Both the position numbers and the translations under genes were made by a program. A DNA stretch of 64,000 nucleotides. Origin: Nectonema munidae. Lineage: Eukaryota > Nematomorpha > Nectonematoida > Nectonematidae. Location of the stretch: NCBI GenBank assembly GCA_030549495.1, contig JAUIRK010000461.1, forward strand, positions 724,756-788,755, in the 5' to 3' direction. This document shows positions 44,001 through 53,999 of this stretch, in pieces. The notes below the pieces were generated by a model that saw nothing but the letters and a program-made list of their open reading frames with translations, searched no databases and had not been told where the DNA came from. The number at the start of each line of letters is the position of its first letter. Position 1 is the stretch's first letter.

Positions 44001-46928
44001 TTTAAATAAATAATAGTAAATATATACTAAATGTAGTCACCACATACATAGTACTGACAAATAAGTTTAATTAGCCTTAATTTTTAAATTCTGTTAGGAT
44101 TATTGGATAGCACTATTTTAAGCGTATATTATTAAGTTTTAAAATTTGCTGTCACAGATTTGTCTATTTGCTACCTTTATAAGCAAATATGTCATCAAAA
44201 AGAAGGGTGGTTAACCTTTTATAGGGTGCGTGCCAAATATAACGTTCTCTGGTGATGATGCTGCAACACTTTTTTATTCTCTTAACTCAATTTAAAATCT
44301 TAAAATTATCCCAGAAAATTTTAAAATTTTTTATTATGTAAAAACTGTTTTTGTTAGCGAGCCATGCGTTGGCCACTCCTGGGATAGCAGATAGAGTGCA
44401 AGAATCGCATTCATAATTCAAATACGGTGGTATCCGAAGTGAAATGCCTCGCAAACTACTAGCTCTATACAACTAACTTGGTTATTGAAGGAAGGGCAGA
44501 GATCGTGAAATGCACATTGCTCACAAGGTGGAAGGAAAACATCGAAAAAGTAAAACTATTATGTAAAATAATTACTTAAAGTCGAATTGTTTGGAAAAAT
44601 AACAAAACCTCAAGAGGCTGAAGAGTCAGAATTACCCTGTTACCTAAGATAACTAATGTATATAAATTAAAATACAGGAGTTAGGTAAAAAATTTGAGCA
44701 CACTTCCGACAAAACAGAACTTGTTCTTTAACGTTAAACGCAGATTGTTGGAAGTAGGAAGTGTATGAAGTAAGCTCATCGCATACTTTTTGATAAATTT
44801 GACAGCCATAAGCTAACTAACTAAAAAATTAACAAGCCATAACTAACTGTCAAACTAACAAAAAATAAGAATTTTTTTATGAGAAATAAATTTCGAAAAA
44901 AATATATTTATAAATTTCTTTTTAAATATATTTTTTATATAATTTTAAACTAATAAAATTAATTTTTATTGCAAAAAAAATTAGTTATTTAAAAACTTTT
45001 TTTTGCTCTAAAACGATCAACCGTGTTATTTGATGCATTTTGAATTTGTCTTTTTATTTCGGTGTTTTTTTATAGGATTGCATGTTAAAATTTTCAAAGT
45101 TAAAACGCTTTTGGACATTTTAATAAAAAAAATGGACGTTCTAGTGTTAAATATATTTTTTTATTAAAAATAAAATATTAAAAAATGAGTTATTTATAAA
45201 TTCCATTGATGGACAAATATGGCTTATGCGTGAAATAAATTAATTAATTTAATCGAAATTATTTTTAGCAAAATGATAACACAATTGACATTTTAATCCA
45301 GAAATTTTCAACTAATTACATAATTCATGCAAATATAAAAATAATTTTTAAAATTTTAATTTAATTGTAAGTTAAAGTCAGTTAAGAATTATATAGTAAG
45401 ACCTCGTTTATCCGACAACCCTGCTAACCGACACATTACTTGCTGGTACCGATTTTTTTAATGTTTTTCTCGGCGTTATTCCAGAATTCACATTTCGATG
45501 CCGACAATACTTAAAATCAGACAAATTTCTTTGAAACATACCTGTAGAGTTTGTTAATCCGACAGAGAAAATATTAAAATTTTATTTTTCATAAAACATT
45601 TTTAGGATTGACTGCGCGATGATAGTACTTGTTCACAAAGGGAGTGAAATATTTTCCATATGCTTGTCGATGAATCTTACTCTATTATACCTAAAAATGA
45701 TGCATTTCCGACGCACTAATTTCTTTACTTTTCCCATCTCTTTGATGTAGGATAGAAGTTGAAGTAATCATTTGTGAAAGAATTTTTTCACATTTAATAT
45801 AAATACTATATATACTTTATTTAATAAATAGCATTTTAGCTTGAGGTATTAATTCTTTATAAATTCATACCCTGGTAGAAATTTGGTTATTTCGACAAAA
45901 AAGTCTGTGAAACCAATAGTATCGGATAAACGAGGTCTGGTTGTATTTTACGTTTTTTCTAATTAAAAGTAAGGTTGTTCTTTCTTAATTATTTAAAATT
46001 GTAAATATTTAACCTTTTGTTTCTCTATTTTATTTCAGCATGTGCAGAATTGTCATGGCCCTCACAAAAGAGGCATTGAGGGAGGAGGTGACAGAGGGGT
46101 CATAGGCCCGAGTGCGACAATATAAATAACATATATACGTACAATACGCCTCCATTTTTAGAAAACTCTTTAAATTTGCTATCCGATTTGATGGAGATAA
46201 ATTTTAACCGTGTTATTAAAATCTTTTCTCATAGTGAAATACAAAAACGTTGATTTAATCTGAAACATGCCGTCGGATTTAGAAGATATTCTAAAATGAT
46301 ATTTAAAATTTCTCAAAGCCAACTGAGCACATGCAGTAAACAAAGCAAAGAAGAGTTAGGGGAGGCGTACTGAAACTTTTACTAGGCATATGAGGCCATG
46401 ATAATAGCTAGCGCAAATTTTACATTTTTAAATTTGATGTTGCTCTTAATAATATAAAATTTTGGAATACTACTCTAATTGCTTTGATATATGGCGCACC
46501 ATGTTATAGAGACATTAAACAGACAATTCAAGCGGTGAAATGTCACTCGAAGTTGCGTCGTCAAGTATCTGGGTACGCTATAAACACATGAAAAATATTC
46601 ATACTCATCACTAGTGAGTGAAGACGGACTAAGACAAACGTTTAGCTGTGAAATAAATCAAAAAAGTGTGTAATGAGTCTATTTCTTACATTTTTCTACT
46701 TCAGACAATCTCATTTAGAGCAATAATGGTGAAGACAAGAATAGAATGCGTATTTCATACCAAGGAATATGAAGGAATACCTCTGATAATGATACTACCA
46801 CCTTTACCACCATTTCCACCATCTGGACCTGCAAATTCATTTTTGTACAAATGCATAAAAGAACAACATCCATCACCACCTTTTCCCGCAGAGAAAATGA
46901 TTTTCCTGGAATCCACTAGTATGTACTC
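38013..46928 (-). CDS. MTG2: Mitochondrial ribosome-associated Obg-family GTPase (MTG2/GTPBP5-like), spliced, incomplete
   Basis: Obg GTPases help assemble the large ribosomal subunit; the MTG2 branch acts in mitochondria. Exons found (minus strand): 46,928-46,761; 38,896-38,675; 38,625-38,350; 38,288-38,013 (stop). All use GT-AG and phase 0; the small introns are 49 and 61 bp. The first exon carries the Obg glycine-rich fold, [17 protein letters not shown] then [13 protein letters not shown]; the CCSF text favours MTG2 over GTPBP10. Exon 38,896 gives [17 protein letters not shown] and [10 protein letters not shown]. The next gives P-loop [14 protein letters not shown], switch [14 protein letters not shown] and [12 protein letters not shown], and the last gives INKID and [12 protein letters not shown]. 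An exon for the middle of the Obg fold (about 30-35 residues) should lie in the 7.9 kb gap but was not found, and the mitochondrial leader exon is also missing. The usual GLGxxFLRHIERT after switch II is replaced by a shorter, divergent text. Confidence 0.85.
39336..39574. repeat. Near-identical tandem duplication, 118 + 121 bp
   Basis: Unit 1 (39,336-39,453) and unit 2 (39,454-39,574) both start TAACTTTACCATCTGAAAAG and differ essentially by a three-base insertion (AAGTAATAAAG against AAGTACTTATAAAG). A few bases of a third unit follow. The identity points to a very recent duplication. It lies in the large MTG2 intron. Confidence 0.92.
39600..40865. other. Intronic stretch with no recognised feature
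   Basis: Part of the large MTG2 intron. The frame at 40,609-40,833 on the plus strand has no known motif. Confidence 0.35.
40875..41190. mobile_element. TTAA-flanked MITE pair of the same family as 36,683-36,785
   Basis: TTAA sites at 40,871-40,874, 41,004-41,007 and 41,191-41,194 delimit two pieces that share their right ends (ACATTAGATATCGTCTGATT, then ATTCTG..CGTTAA.GGGTTAA). The stretch from about 41,060 (TCATTGAAAAAAGCAGAC, GATGAAATTACTTATGTTCC) is the inverse of the 36.7 kb MITE. Looks like a tandem or composite insertion of a piggyBac-like MITE. Confidence 0.6.
42555..42835. mobile_element. 281 bp hAT MITE with perfect 8 bp target duplication
   Basis: The left end is CAGGGGTCGGCAAAGTGGTC and the right end as reverse complement is CAGGGATCGGCAAAC. 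ACCTACAC is duplicated exactly at 42,547-42,554 and 42,836-42,843. Read on the minus strand it is collinear with 3,309-3,605 (for example CAATGTCCTAAGCTATGTTT and AGAACATTTGTC) and then jumps to that element's right end, so it is a shorter member of the same family. Confidence 0.93.
42960..43245. repeat. Degenerate tandem repeat, ~115-125 bp unit, 2-3 copies
   Basis: Blocks of the type TCTGCAGCGTAAT/TCTGCAGTGTATTATT then TAACTTCTATA.ACAAATT, ATGATAGACATGACTGATTA/ATGATAAGATATGATTGATC and GATTACAAATCTGCAG repeat at about 42,975, 43,090 and 43,200. Non-coding, within the MTG2 intron. Confidence 0.65.
43250..44195. other. Intronic stretch with no recognised feature
   Basis: The 118-codon plus-strand frame at 43,350-43,706 is hydrophobic but has no recognisable family and is antisense to the MTG2 transcript. 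Not supported as a gene. Confidence 0.3.
44201..44383. mobile_element. hAT-like MITE relic
   Basis: The left end region is AGGGTGGTTAACCTTTTATA followed by GGGTGCGTGCC. The right end as reverse complement is CAGGAGTGGCCAACGCATGG followed by CTCGC. Both fit the known hAT pattern CAGGGGTGGCCAACC-T-GCG. No clean target duplication, so an older copy. Confidence 0.6.
44390..45390. other. Intronic stretch with no recognised feature
   Basis: Extremely AT-rich from 44,850 on. No repeat end or frame was recognised. Confidence 0.35.
45394..45943. mobile_element. 550 bp Tigger/pogo-type MITE
   Basis: The left end is TAGTAAGACCTCGTTTATCC then GACAACC. The right end as reverse complement is CAACCAGACCTCGTTTATCC then GATACTATT. 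Each is flanked by TA. The subterminal texts GACCTCGTTTATCCGA are identical over 16 bases, typical of pogo-type elements. No transposase was recognised inside. Confidence 0.8.
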
Positions 46929-46934
46929 CTGAAA

Positions 46935-48380
46935 ATAAGGGAAATTTAACATGTTTCCACATTCATTTTAACTTATGAGAATGGTGCTATCTGAAACACA
47001 AAACAAATGTTGATGGATCAAAACTTTTTACTACACAATATACAATCTTTGCATTTTTTGACTAATATCCTTTTTGGGATAAAGTCTCAACTTCTAATAA
47101 TCGAGTTCAAAAAGACTTTAATGCATATGTTGAACTTTCATGAATATTAAACAACTATTCAATATTTGAAATTATCTTTGATGAAATAAAAAGATATTAT
47201 AATGAAACCGCACAATTACAGAAGCGGCTTGTCGAGTCGGAGATGGAGTTTTGAGGAATCGGGTTCGCAGTTGAAATAATATTTGAAACTCCGATTTTAA
47301 AAATTATTAAATTAAAAAATAAATTCATAAGCATTCTCTTTAGTGATCAACGCTGCAACCATTTTGGCTTAATTTTGTATTTTGCAATTCATCGAAAAAG
47401 GCTGAAAAATTCAATAAAATTAAAAAAAAACTTTTTTTTCGCCCAATTAAATTGCAAAGGAATATAGATCAGTTTATGAGTAAAAAGTATTTGGAAAAAA
47501 AATTAAATGAAATACTTTTGAAAAAATAATTTAAGTTAAATTTATCTTTTGAATGCTATTGTCTTGCTTTAGATAAAAAGGTTATAGACAATAATTTGAA
47601 AACCTATGAAGGCAATGTAGGAAAAAGAATAAACATTAGTTATAGTTTGTAAATGTTGCATAACTATAAATTTTTCAAATTCGTAAAGTTATAAATAGGT
47701 GGAGTTATCAGTGTTAAAAAATTTATACATAAATAGAGTTACAGTCGCAAAATTACAAATAGGTAGAGTTAAAAAGTTGAATCGGAGTAGCAAAACATTT
47801 TTCCGACTCCACAACCGTTTATAAGACGGGAGAAAAAATGTCCGGAAAAAAAAGAATATTTGGAGAAGAAACGAAAGAAGAGCCTTTAAGTGTAAAAGAA
47901 GAAATGAGTATTGCTTTAAAAAATAAACAGAATAAACTTGGAACTAAAAGATAGATTCACAAGGCTGAGCCAGTTACATGAAAAAATTAGGTTTCTTTTA
48001 GACATTGAAAGCAAAGTTGGGCAGCGAGAGTCGGTATCTAATAAAATTTAGGAGTTGAGGTCGGGTTGGTTTTTTAGATATTTTAAATAAAGAAAATTTA
48101 TTTTTGTAGGCACATGGAGTAACCTTTCTTTAGTCGAAGTCGGAAGCGAAGAGTTGGTGTTGTTTATTGAGTTTTTAAGTATTTGAAGTGGGATTTTTGT
48201 AAGTACTAGGAGACGAATATTTCCCATCCGATTCGCCTGCCCTGATTGAAAGTCTCATTTACTCAAAAGAAGGGATAGTAGAAAAATACAAAGTAGCGGC
48301 AAAGGCATATGGTAATTTTGATGGTCAAGAAATAATGGGCTGCCGAATGCTAATTAATAATGGAAAAGAGAGTGATTTTA
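46935..48380. other. Stretch with a possible GAGTCGG-type repeat, otherwise unrecognised
   Basis: CTTGTCGAGTCGGAGATGGA at about 47,227, GAGTCGG at about 48,028 and CGAAGTCGGAAGCG at about 48,137, with CAGGGCAGGCGAATCGGATG (reverse complement) ending at about 48,244, suggest fragments of a MITE family with GAGTCGG cores. Boundaries were not resolved. The MTG2 5' exon(s) should lie to the right of 46,928 but were not found. Confidence 0.3.
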
Positions 48381-48439
48381 TAAAGGCTTAAACTCCAATT
48401 GATTTTTTCAATTTTACCTTTACAATACCTTACAGACAT

Positions 48440-48726
48440 GAGTATGGAGTGTTTCAAAATTTACAAGCTGCTTTACGCATATTATTAACTGTTTCCGTAG
48501 CTCCTGTGAGCTTTCATTTAGTAAACTGAAATTAATTAAAAAAAACTATCACAGAAGCACAATGAGCCAAAAAGATGAATGGCACGAATTTATTAAGCTC
48601 ATATTAGCAATAAATCTTATATTGAAAGTAATGCAAGAGTATGTAAAAAGCGATAAATTTCCAAATTATTTGACTTCACGATCCTGTAAAGAATTTATGC
48701 GTTCAAGCACAAAGTTATTCAGGTGA
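48440..48726 (+). pseudogene. hAT (ZMYM1/TTF-type) transposase C-terminal remnant
   Basis: Plus-strand text reads FQNLQAALRILLTVSVA, then after a frame change SCELSFSKLKLIKKNYHRST, MSQKDEWHEFIKLILAINLI. This matches the C-terminal dimerisation region of ZMYM1-like hAT proteins (ALRILLTIPVSVASCERSFS-KLKLIK-YLRSTMSQERL). The C-E-x-S-F-S catalytic glutamate motif is kept. The frame then runs about 50 codons further to a stop near 48,726. No upstream core was recognised. Confidence 0.75.
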
Positions 48727-48739
48727 TTATAAGTGAAAT

Positions 48740-50045
48740 GGAAGTGTAAATAGCGGACATGAGAAAGTATGAATTAGTTTTCACTATGTGACTCTATGAT
48801 ATATGAGCGATTTTTTTCTCTGCTTGATCTAATCTTAGAAAGTAGTAAGGCTATAACAATGGGAAACAAGGTAATTGAACTTAATATGATCCCTGTAGTT
48901 ATGGTGGGATTGGGAGCTGACAGTTCAGTGGACAAATATTAAAAAAGTTCCCCCACCCTCTAAAAAATTTGAGAATGCGCGCTTTTAAATTTATATGTAC
49001 CCTTAAAAAGGTTAGAGTTATGGAGACATACATAAAGTATTTTTGGATTATGTATTCGAAAGATATATTAAACTAAATGCTAGGCATCTTATTATATTAA
49101 ATTTCGTATGAATACAGACTAGTTATGTTATGATTCATGAAATAATATAAATTAAAGGGGACATCTTTTGATTGATACTTATTCAAATAGATATTATAAC
49201 TAGAAAAGATAATCTAAATATGCTTAAAAGGAGTTAATCACATTTAAAATTTTGTGTGAATAAATTGTTTAGCATTCTTCTTCGAGCAATTTCAAAAATA
49301 ATAAAATTACATTATCTGTTTCTCGTCTCTTTTTAAATCTTTTAATTGGATATACAGAGTATCTTCTTTGCCAAAAAAGAGGAAAGATCTTAATCATTTT
49401 AGTCATTTCATTTTCGAATTTTGTTTCATTAATAACGCTTACTTTGAAAAGAAATATTAAAAAAAAATGTATTTTTCTGATTTATCCTTTTGTCAAAATT
49501 AAAAAGAAATATAATCACATTGAGTCCAGTGGCTAATAAGACAAAATTGGAGACAATTTTTAGCCTAAATATATTTTTACAAAATTGGTTCTAATCAAAT
49601 TATAATTTCTGATCAAAATTATTTTAAAATTGAAAAATTATAAATTATTAGAATTTATTTTAATTTTTTTAATATATTTTAATTTTTTGGGTTTATTTGA
49701 ATAAAAAGACAAACCTTCAAACTAAATTAATTTATCTTATATTATTTTAAACAAATGGGTTGTTTTAAAAAAATATAAAATTAACTTGCAAAAAATACTT
49801 TAAAGTACAAATCGTACACATATCTCCTTCGTACAGACTTAAGTCCCATTTTGTTAGACACAGTTTGTTAACTGCTCTTTATAAGAAATTTAGGAGTTGG
49901 TTTAAAAAGTTAATAATTTTGTATGAAGAACGTATTCTTTTTAACGATATCAATATGTCAACATTTTAAATCTAAGAGTAAAAAAGTTAATAATTTTTAG
50001 ATATTTTAGTTTTCATAGGCCACTTAATAAGCATGATTGGATTGG
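48740..50045. other. Stretch with no recognised feature
   Basis: AT-rich. No transposon ends or frames were recognised. Confidence 0.35.
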
Positions 50046-50051
50046 TAAGGA

Positions 50052-53000
50052 TTGGTATGGGATTCAGCCAGTTCGCTCCAACTCGATAGAGTAGTTTCAA
50101 AAAAAATTTAATTTTTAGCGAGTAGTCTCAAAAGAGTTACAAATTTCAAATATATATTTTTATTTTAATCTTGTTAATTATTTTTATTTATTATTAAAAC
50201 TTGTAAATCTTTTCGGTATATTGAATGTGTTTATTGTATTTTTATGATTATATATATATATAATTTTGATTCTGTACATTCTTACTTATCTTATTATGAA
50301 AAAAATTATATACATCAACTTCCCAGCCTCCTCTGTCCAAGTTCATCTTATTACACTTCACAATAAACATAAAAGAATGTTTTATCGTCTTTGGAAAAAC
50401 AACATTCCAAATTAGTATAACTTGTAATATGAATGTTTCACAGACATAAAAATATTCGAAAACAAATAATGAAAAAAATCTTTGACCTTTCAATTCTTAA
50501 CTGAAACTAACACTGAATATCATTTGAACTGTTGTTTTTCAATTTAACCTTATACAACCTCACTGCGAAAAATCACCTCTTTTAATAGTTTTTGCAAATT
50601 CTTTCACTTTTTGTATGAAATTCTTTAGTTTTAAAATTGTTTAACATATTTAAAATTTACCTTTTTGAAGTTACTTTTAAAATGTTGACAAAACTACAAA
50701 AAATCAAAAAAAATATTTTCAAAATTTTAATTTTGCCTTCAGGATATCAAAAAAAATTTTGAAAAAATTTTTGAATGAAAAAATTTCCATAATTCATTTT
50801 TCATTTTAATTCGTATAATGAAAACTTTTCAAAACTAATTTATAATGATTTTTGCATTTTAGAGTCGTCTTGCTTCATAGAATTTTCGAAAACTCAATGT
50901 ATTGAAAGTTGTTAGTTATTATGAAAAGACAAAAAAGTATAATAAATTTTATGAATAAAAACTCGAAAAAAGGTGAAATTGATAGAATGAAATATGTATC
51001 TCAACTTTTTCAACAAGAATCAAATATTAAAAATATCTTTGACGAAGTTCCAGAAAGTTCAAACGCATCGGATCCATTTATTCCAGTTCTACCAGATTGC
51101 TGGAGTGAGGACCAATTCAAACATTCAAAGCAAAATAAATTGGTCTCATCATTCAAAACAAAAAACTAGGATGCCTACATTGTTCAAAAAGTGAAAAAGT
51201 AAATCTCTTTGACACTGGACTTCGCATTTCTTCCGAGTGGGCCAGTTCAGCGTTGAACCATCTGGAAATACAAAAACTTCTCGTCAGGCATCTTTGAGGA
51301 AAAAAATTCGAAATCATTTTTCATCCAAGGCGCTTTCAATTTGTGTTAAAGAAAGCAGTGAAGTCTCGAAGAGAACAATTAGCAAAAGTTTTGATAAAAT
51401 CAATGAAAAGTTTTTAGACTCAACAATCAAAGTTTTTAATACCGTTTACAGTAAGGCAAAAAACTGCAGACCCTTTTCTGATATCGAGTATTTGGTTGAG
51501 CTTCAACAAATAAATGGCGTACAAATGGGTGTTGGGCTTCACTCTCGTAAAACGACCGTTAAGATTGTTAACCACATTTCAACAAATTTTAAAAATGAAA
51601 AAAAACGGTAAATTTTGCATAATAGTAGACGAAGCTTCCACCATATCCAACAAATCAGTGCTCATCATTTTTTTGAAGGTAGAAGACACTGAAGTTTCAC
51701 CAGTTATATTTTGATTTGGTTGAACTTGAGGATCATGGTGCAGAAAACATTTTTTCATCGCTTTTATCTAGTTTAAAGAATGGTGGTATTAACAAGGATT
51801 ATTTGAGAAAAAATTTAGTTGCTTTTTTCTCAGATGGAGCTATCGTCATGCTTGGACGTTATTCAGGCGTAGGTGTTCGATTCAGAAAAAGATTTCCCAA
51901 TATAGTTCTTTGGCATTGCCTTAATCACCGGTTACAGTTGGTACTGGATGACTCCGTGAATGATGTAAAGTAGGTTAATCATTTTAAAATATTCATTGAT
52001 AAGATCTATAAAATTTTTCACCAGTCAAACAAAAATCAAAATGATCTTTTTAAAATTTCATCGGAGATAGTGCAGCAAATATTAAAAATTTTATAAGTTT
52101 TTTCAAACAAAGGCTTTTTGGGGATGGCATCACGATTATTGAACAAAAGTTTTCTCTATGATTTGGCTTTGATGATTGAAATTCTTCAAGAAATCTCAAT
52201 ATTGTCCAACGGTTTGCAAGCGAGAAATATAACGATTCAAAAAGCAGATAAACTCATTAAAAGATCCATCAAAGCTTTTAACTTGATAAGCAGATAAAAA
52301 AATTATGGAAGAGTTGAAATAATTGAGTGGGTTGAAAATTCTAAAATAGTCAGAATTCCACGTCAAAATCTTCTTCCAAAAGTGTTTGAAAACATTGAAA
52401 AGCCTATGATGAGCAATGATTTTATCAAAGCATTATCTTGTTCGATTGAGATTGACCCCAAAATCTTCAAGTTTTCATATTTTTAGATCCGAATTCATGG
52501 CCGATCGAAGAGGTGATTATTCCATAGAGAGAAAGCGAGGAAAGCTTTATTCATTTCGAAAGATTTTTTTGTCATCGAATCGATCTCAATGAATATAGAG
52601 ATTATCTTGAAAACTCATTTATTCAAACGAAAACTTTACATGCATCCGACTTACCAGAGAGCATAAAAAGGGCTAAAAATATTTTGAATGTCGTGGCTAT
52701 TAGTACAACAGAAGCAGAGAGAGGCTTTTCAATGATCAACAAAATATGTTCCGAAAAAAGAAACCGATTGTCAATTCATAACATCTCAAACATGATCGCA
52801 GATGACACAAGAGTAAAAAGAAAGCAATAAGTTAAAGTCAATCAAAATCAAGAGGCAATCTGGAAATACTCTTCTCTGGAATCTGGAAATTCTGTTTTTT
52901 TTATTTTTCATTTTTCACAATATTTTTGAAGTAATAAACTTGAGAATTTTTTCACTTTAAAATATGAAATTTTTCATGGTATAAGGGTTGGATAGATACA

Positions 53001-53121
53001 ATAAAAATGGGTAGTAGGAAAGCCTACAAAATATAAATTTACATAGAGTTTTCGATCGAGTAGGTTGGAAAACTTGTCAAAATTCCGAGTAGTCTCAAAC
53101 GAAATTTAAATCCCATCACTG
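50052..53121 (+). mobile_element. ~3.07 kb hAT element (KIAA1586-like transposase)
   Basis: The right end as reverse complement is CAGTGATGGGATTTAAATTT, then CGTTTGAGACTACTCGG. The left end is weaker (TTGGTATGGGATTCAG at 50,052, then CTCCAACTCGATAGAGTAGT), but the subterminal AGTAGTTTCAAA/GAGTAGTCTCAAA texts are shared between ends. Flanks GGTAAGGA and GGTAAAAG may be an eroded 8 bp duplication. The element encodes a recognisable but frameshifted transposase at 50,921-52,830. Confidence 0.75.
50921..52830 (+). pseudogene. KIAA1586-like hAT transposase, several frameshifts
   Basis: Segments in order: MKRQKSIINFMNKNSKKGEI with DPFIPVLPDCWSEDQF (50,921-51,166); LGCLHCSKSEKVNLFDTGLR, a zinc-finger region (about 51,168-51,230); RKTTVKIVNHISTNFKNE (to about 51,600); CIIVDEASTISNKSVLII, with the first catalytic aspartate (about 51,615-51,680); LVAFFSDGAIVMLGRYSGVG, with the second aspartate (about 51,815-51,870), and VLWHCLNHRLQLVLDDSVND, with the hAT C-x2-H motif; and the tail ISTTEAERGFSMINKICSEK, RNRLSIHNISNMI, with the catalytic glutamate, ending at TAA 52,828-52,830. 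The catalytic residues are kept, but the frame changes several times and stops occur around 52,000-52,500. The motif set matches the hAT lineage from which human KIAA1586 was domesticated. Confidence 0.85.
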
Positions 53122-53154
53122 GTAAAAGTGCTTTGATATTCAGGTGAGACTTTT

Positions 53155-53420
53155 TACACAAATACACCCAAATATACCCAAATATATCCAAACCGAACAA
53201 AACAAATTTAAATATACACAGAATATGTTAAATATACATTAACGAATTCTCAGCATAAAATTAAAATAAATTATTAATTTTAAATTAAATTATAAAAAAT
53301 AAAAAAATAATGCTATGTTTTTTTAATTAAAATTGTTTATATTTAAAATATAATAATTTTTTGGGTTTTGAGAAAAAATGCCCACATGTGCCCACCTATG
53401 CCCACTAATGCCCACCTTTA
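53155..53420. repeat. Short simple-repeat tracts
   Basis: A run of CAAATATACCC-like units lies at about 53,160-53,200. Four degenerate TGCCCACNNA units lie at about 53,380-53,418. Non-coding. Confidence 0.6.
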
Positions 53421-53999
53421 TTTTCTTCATGGAAAAAAATAAAATTTTCAATAATAAAATGAAAAAAAGTGCATAAAGTTTTTTTTCAAGTTTTAAAATA
53501 TTTTTGAGTAGTTTCTTAATTTTTATTTGATATTAACAAATTTTTTAATTATTTTTCTTTATTTTCGAACAAACTAATTATCCATTCAATCCTCAATTTA
53601 AATTCGGTCTATGTAAAATAAGCTGCAAAAATAGCTTCAAATATAAAGTTAAATAACTTTGTAAATAATTTGACAATTTAATTTAAATTTTGCATATAAA
53701 CTAAATATAATATACAATATATATATTCAAAGTTACAATTAAATCTGTTCCCTAGAATTTGTATGATAGCCTCTCAAACTTTTCCGAAATTTTTGGGAAC
53801 CATTTTAAGGGTAAAATAAGCTGCAAATTCGACGGCCATTTTTTTGAATTTTTAAAAATGGCGAATTCTTTTATTTTCTCCTTCTAAAATATAATTACAA
53901 CCATTTTCTTTCTTGTTTTCTATTTCAAATTTTTTTTATAGTTTGAACTTTGTTTTTTCTGTAAGAAACTTAACTTATTTATAATTGTTTTTATAAGTT

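Noticed and set aside
46666-46925. 88-codon plus-strand frame with proline-rich text
   Set aside because: The prolines are the complement of the glycine-rich Obg exon of MTG2 on the other strand.
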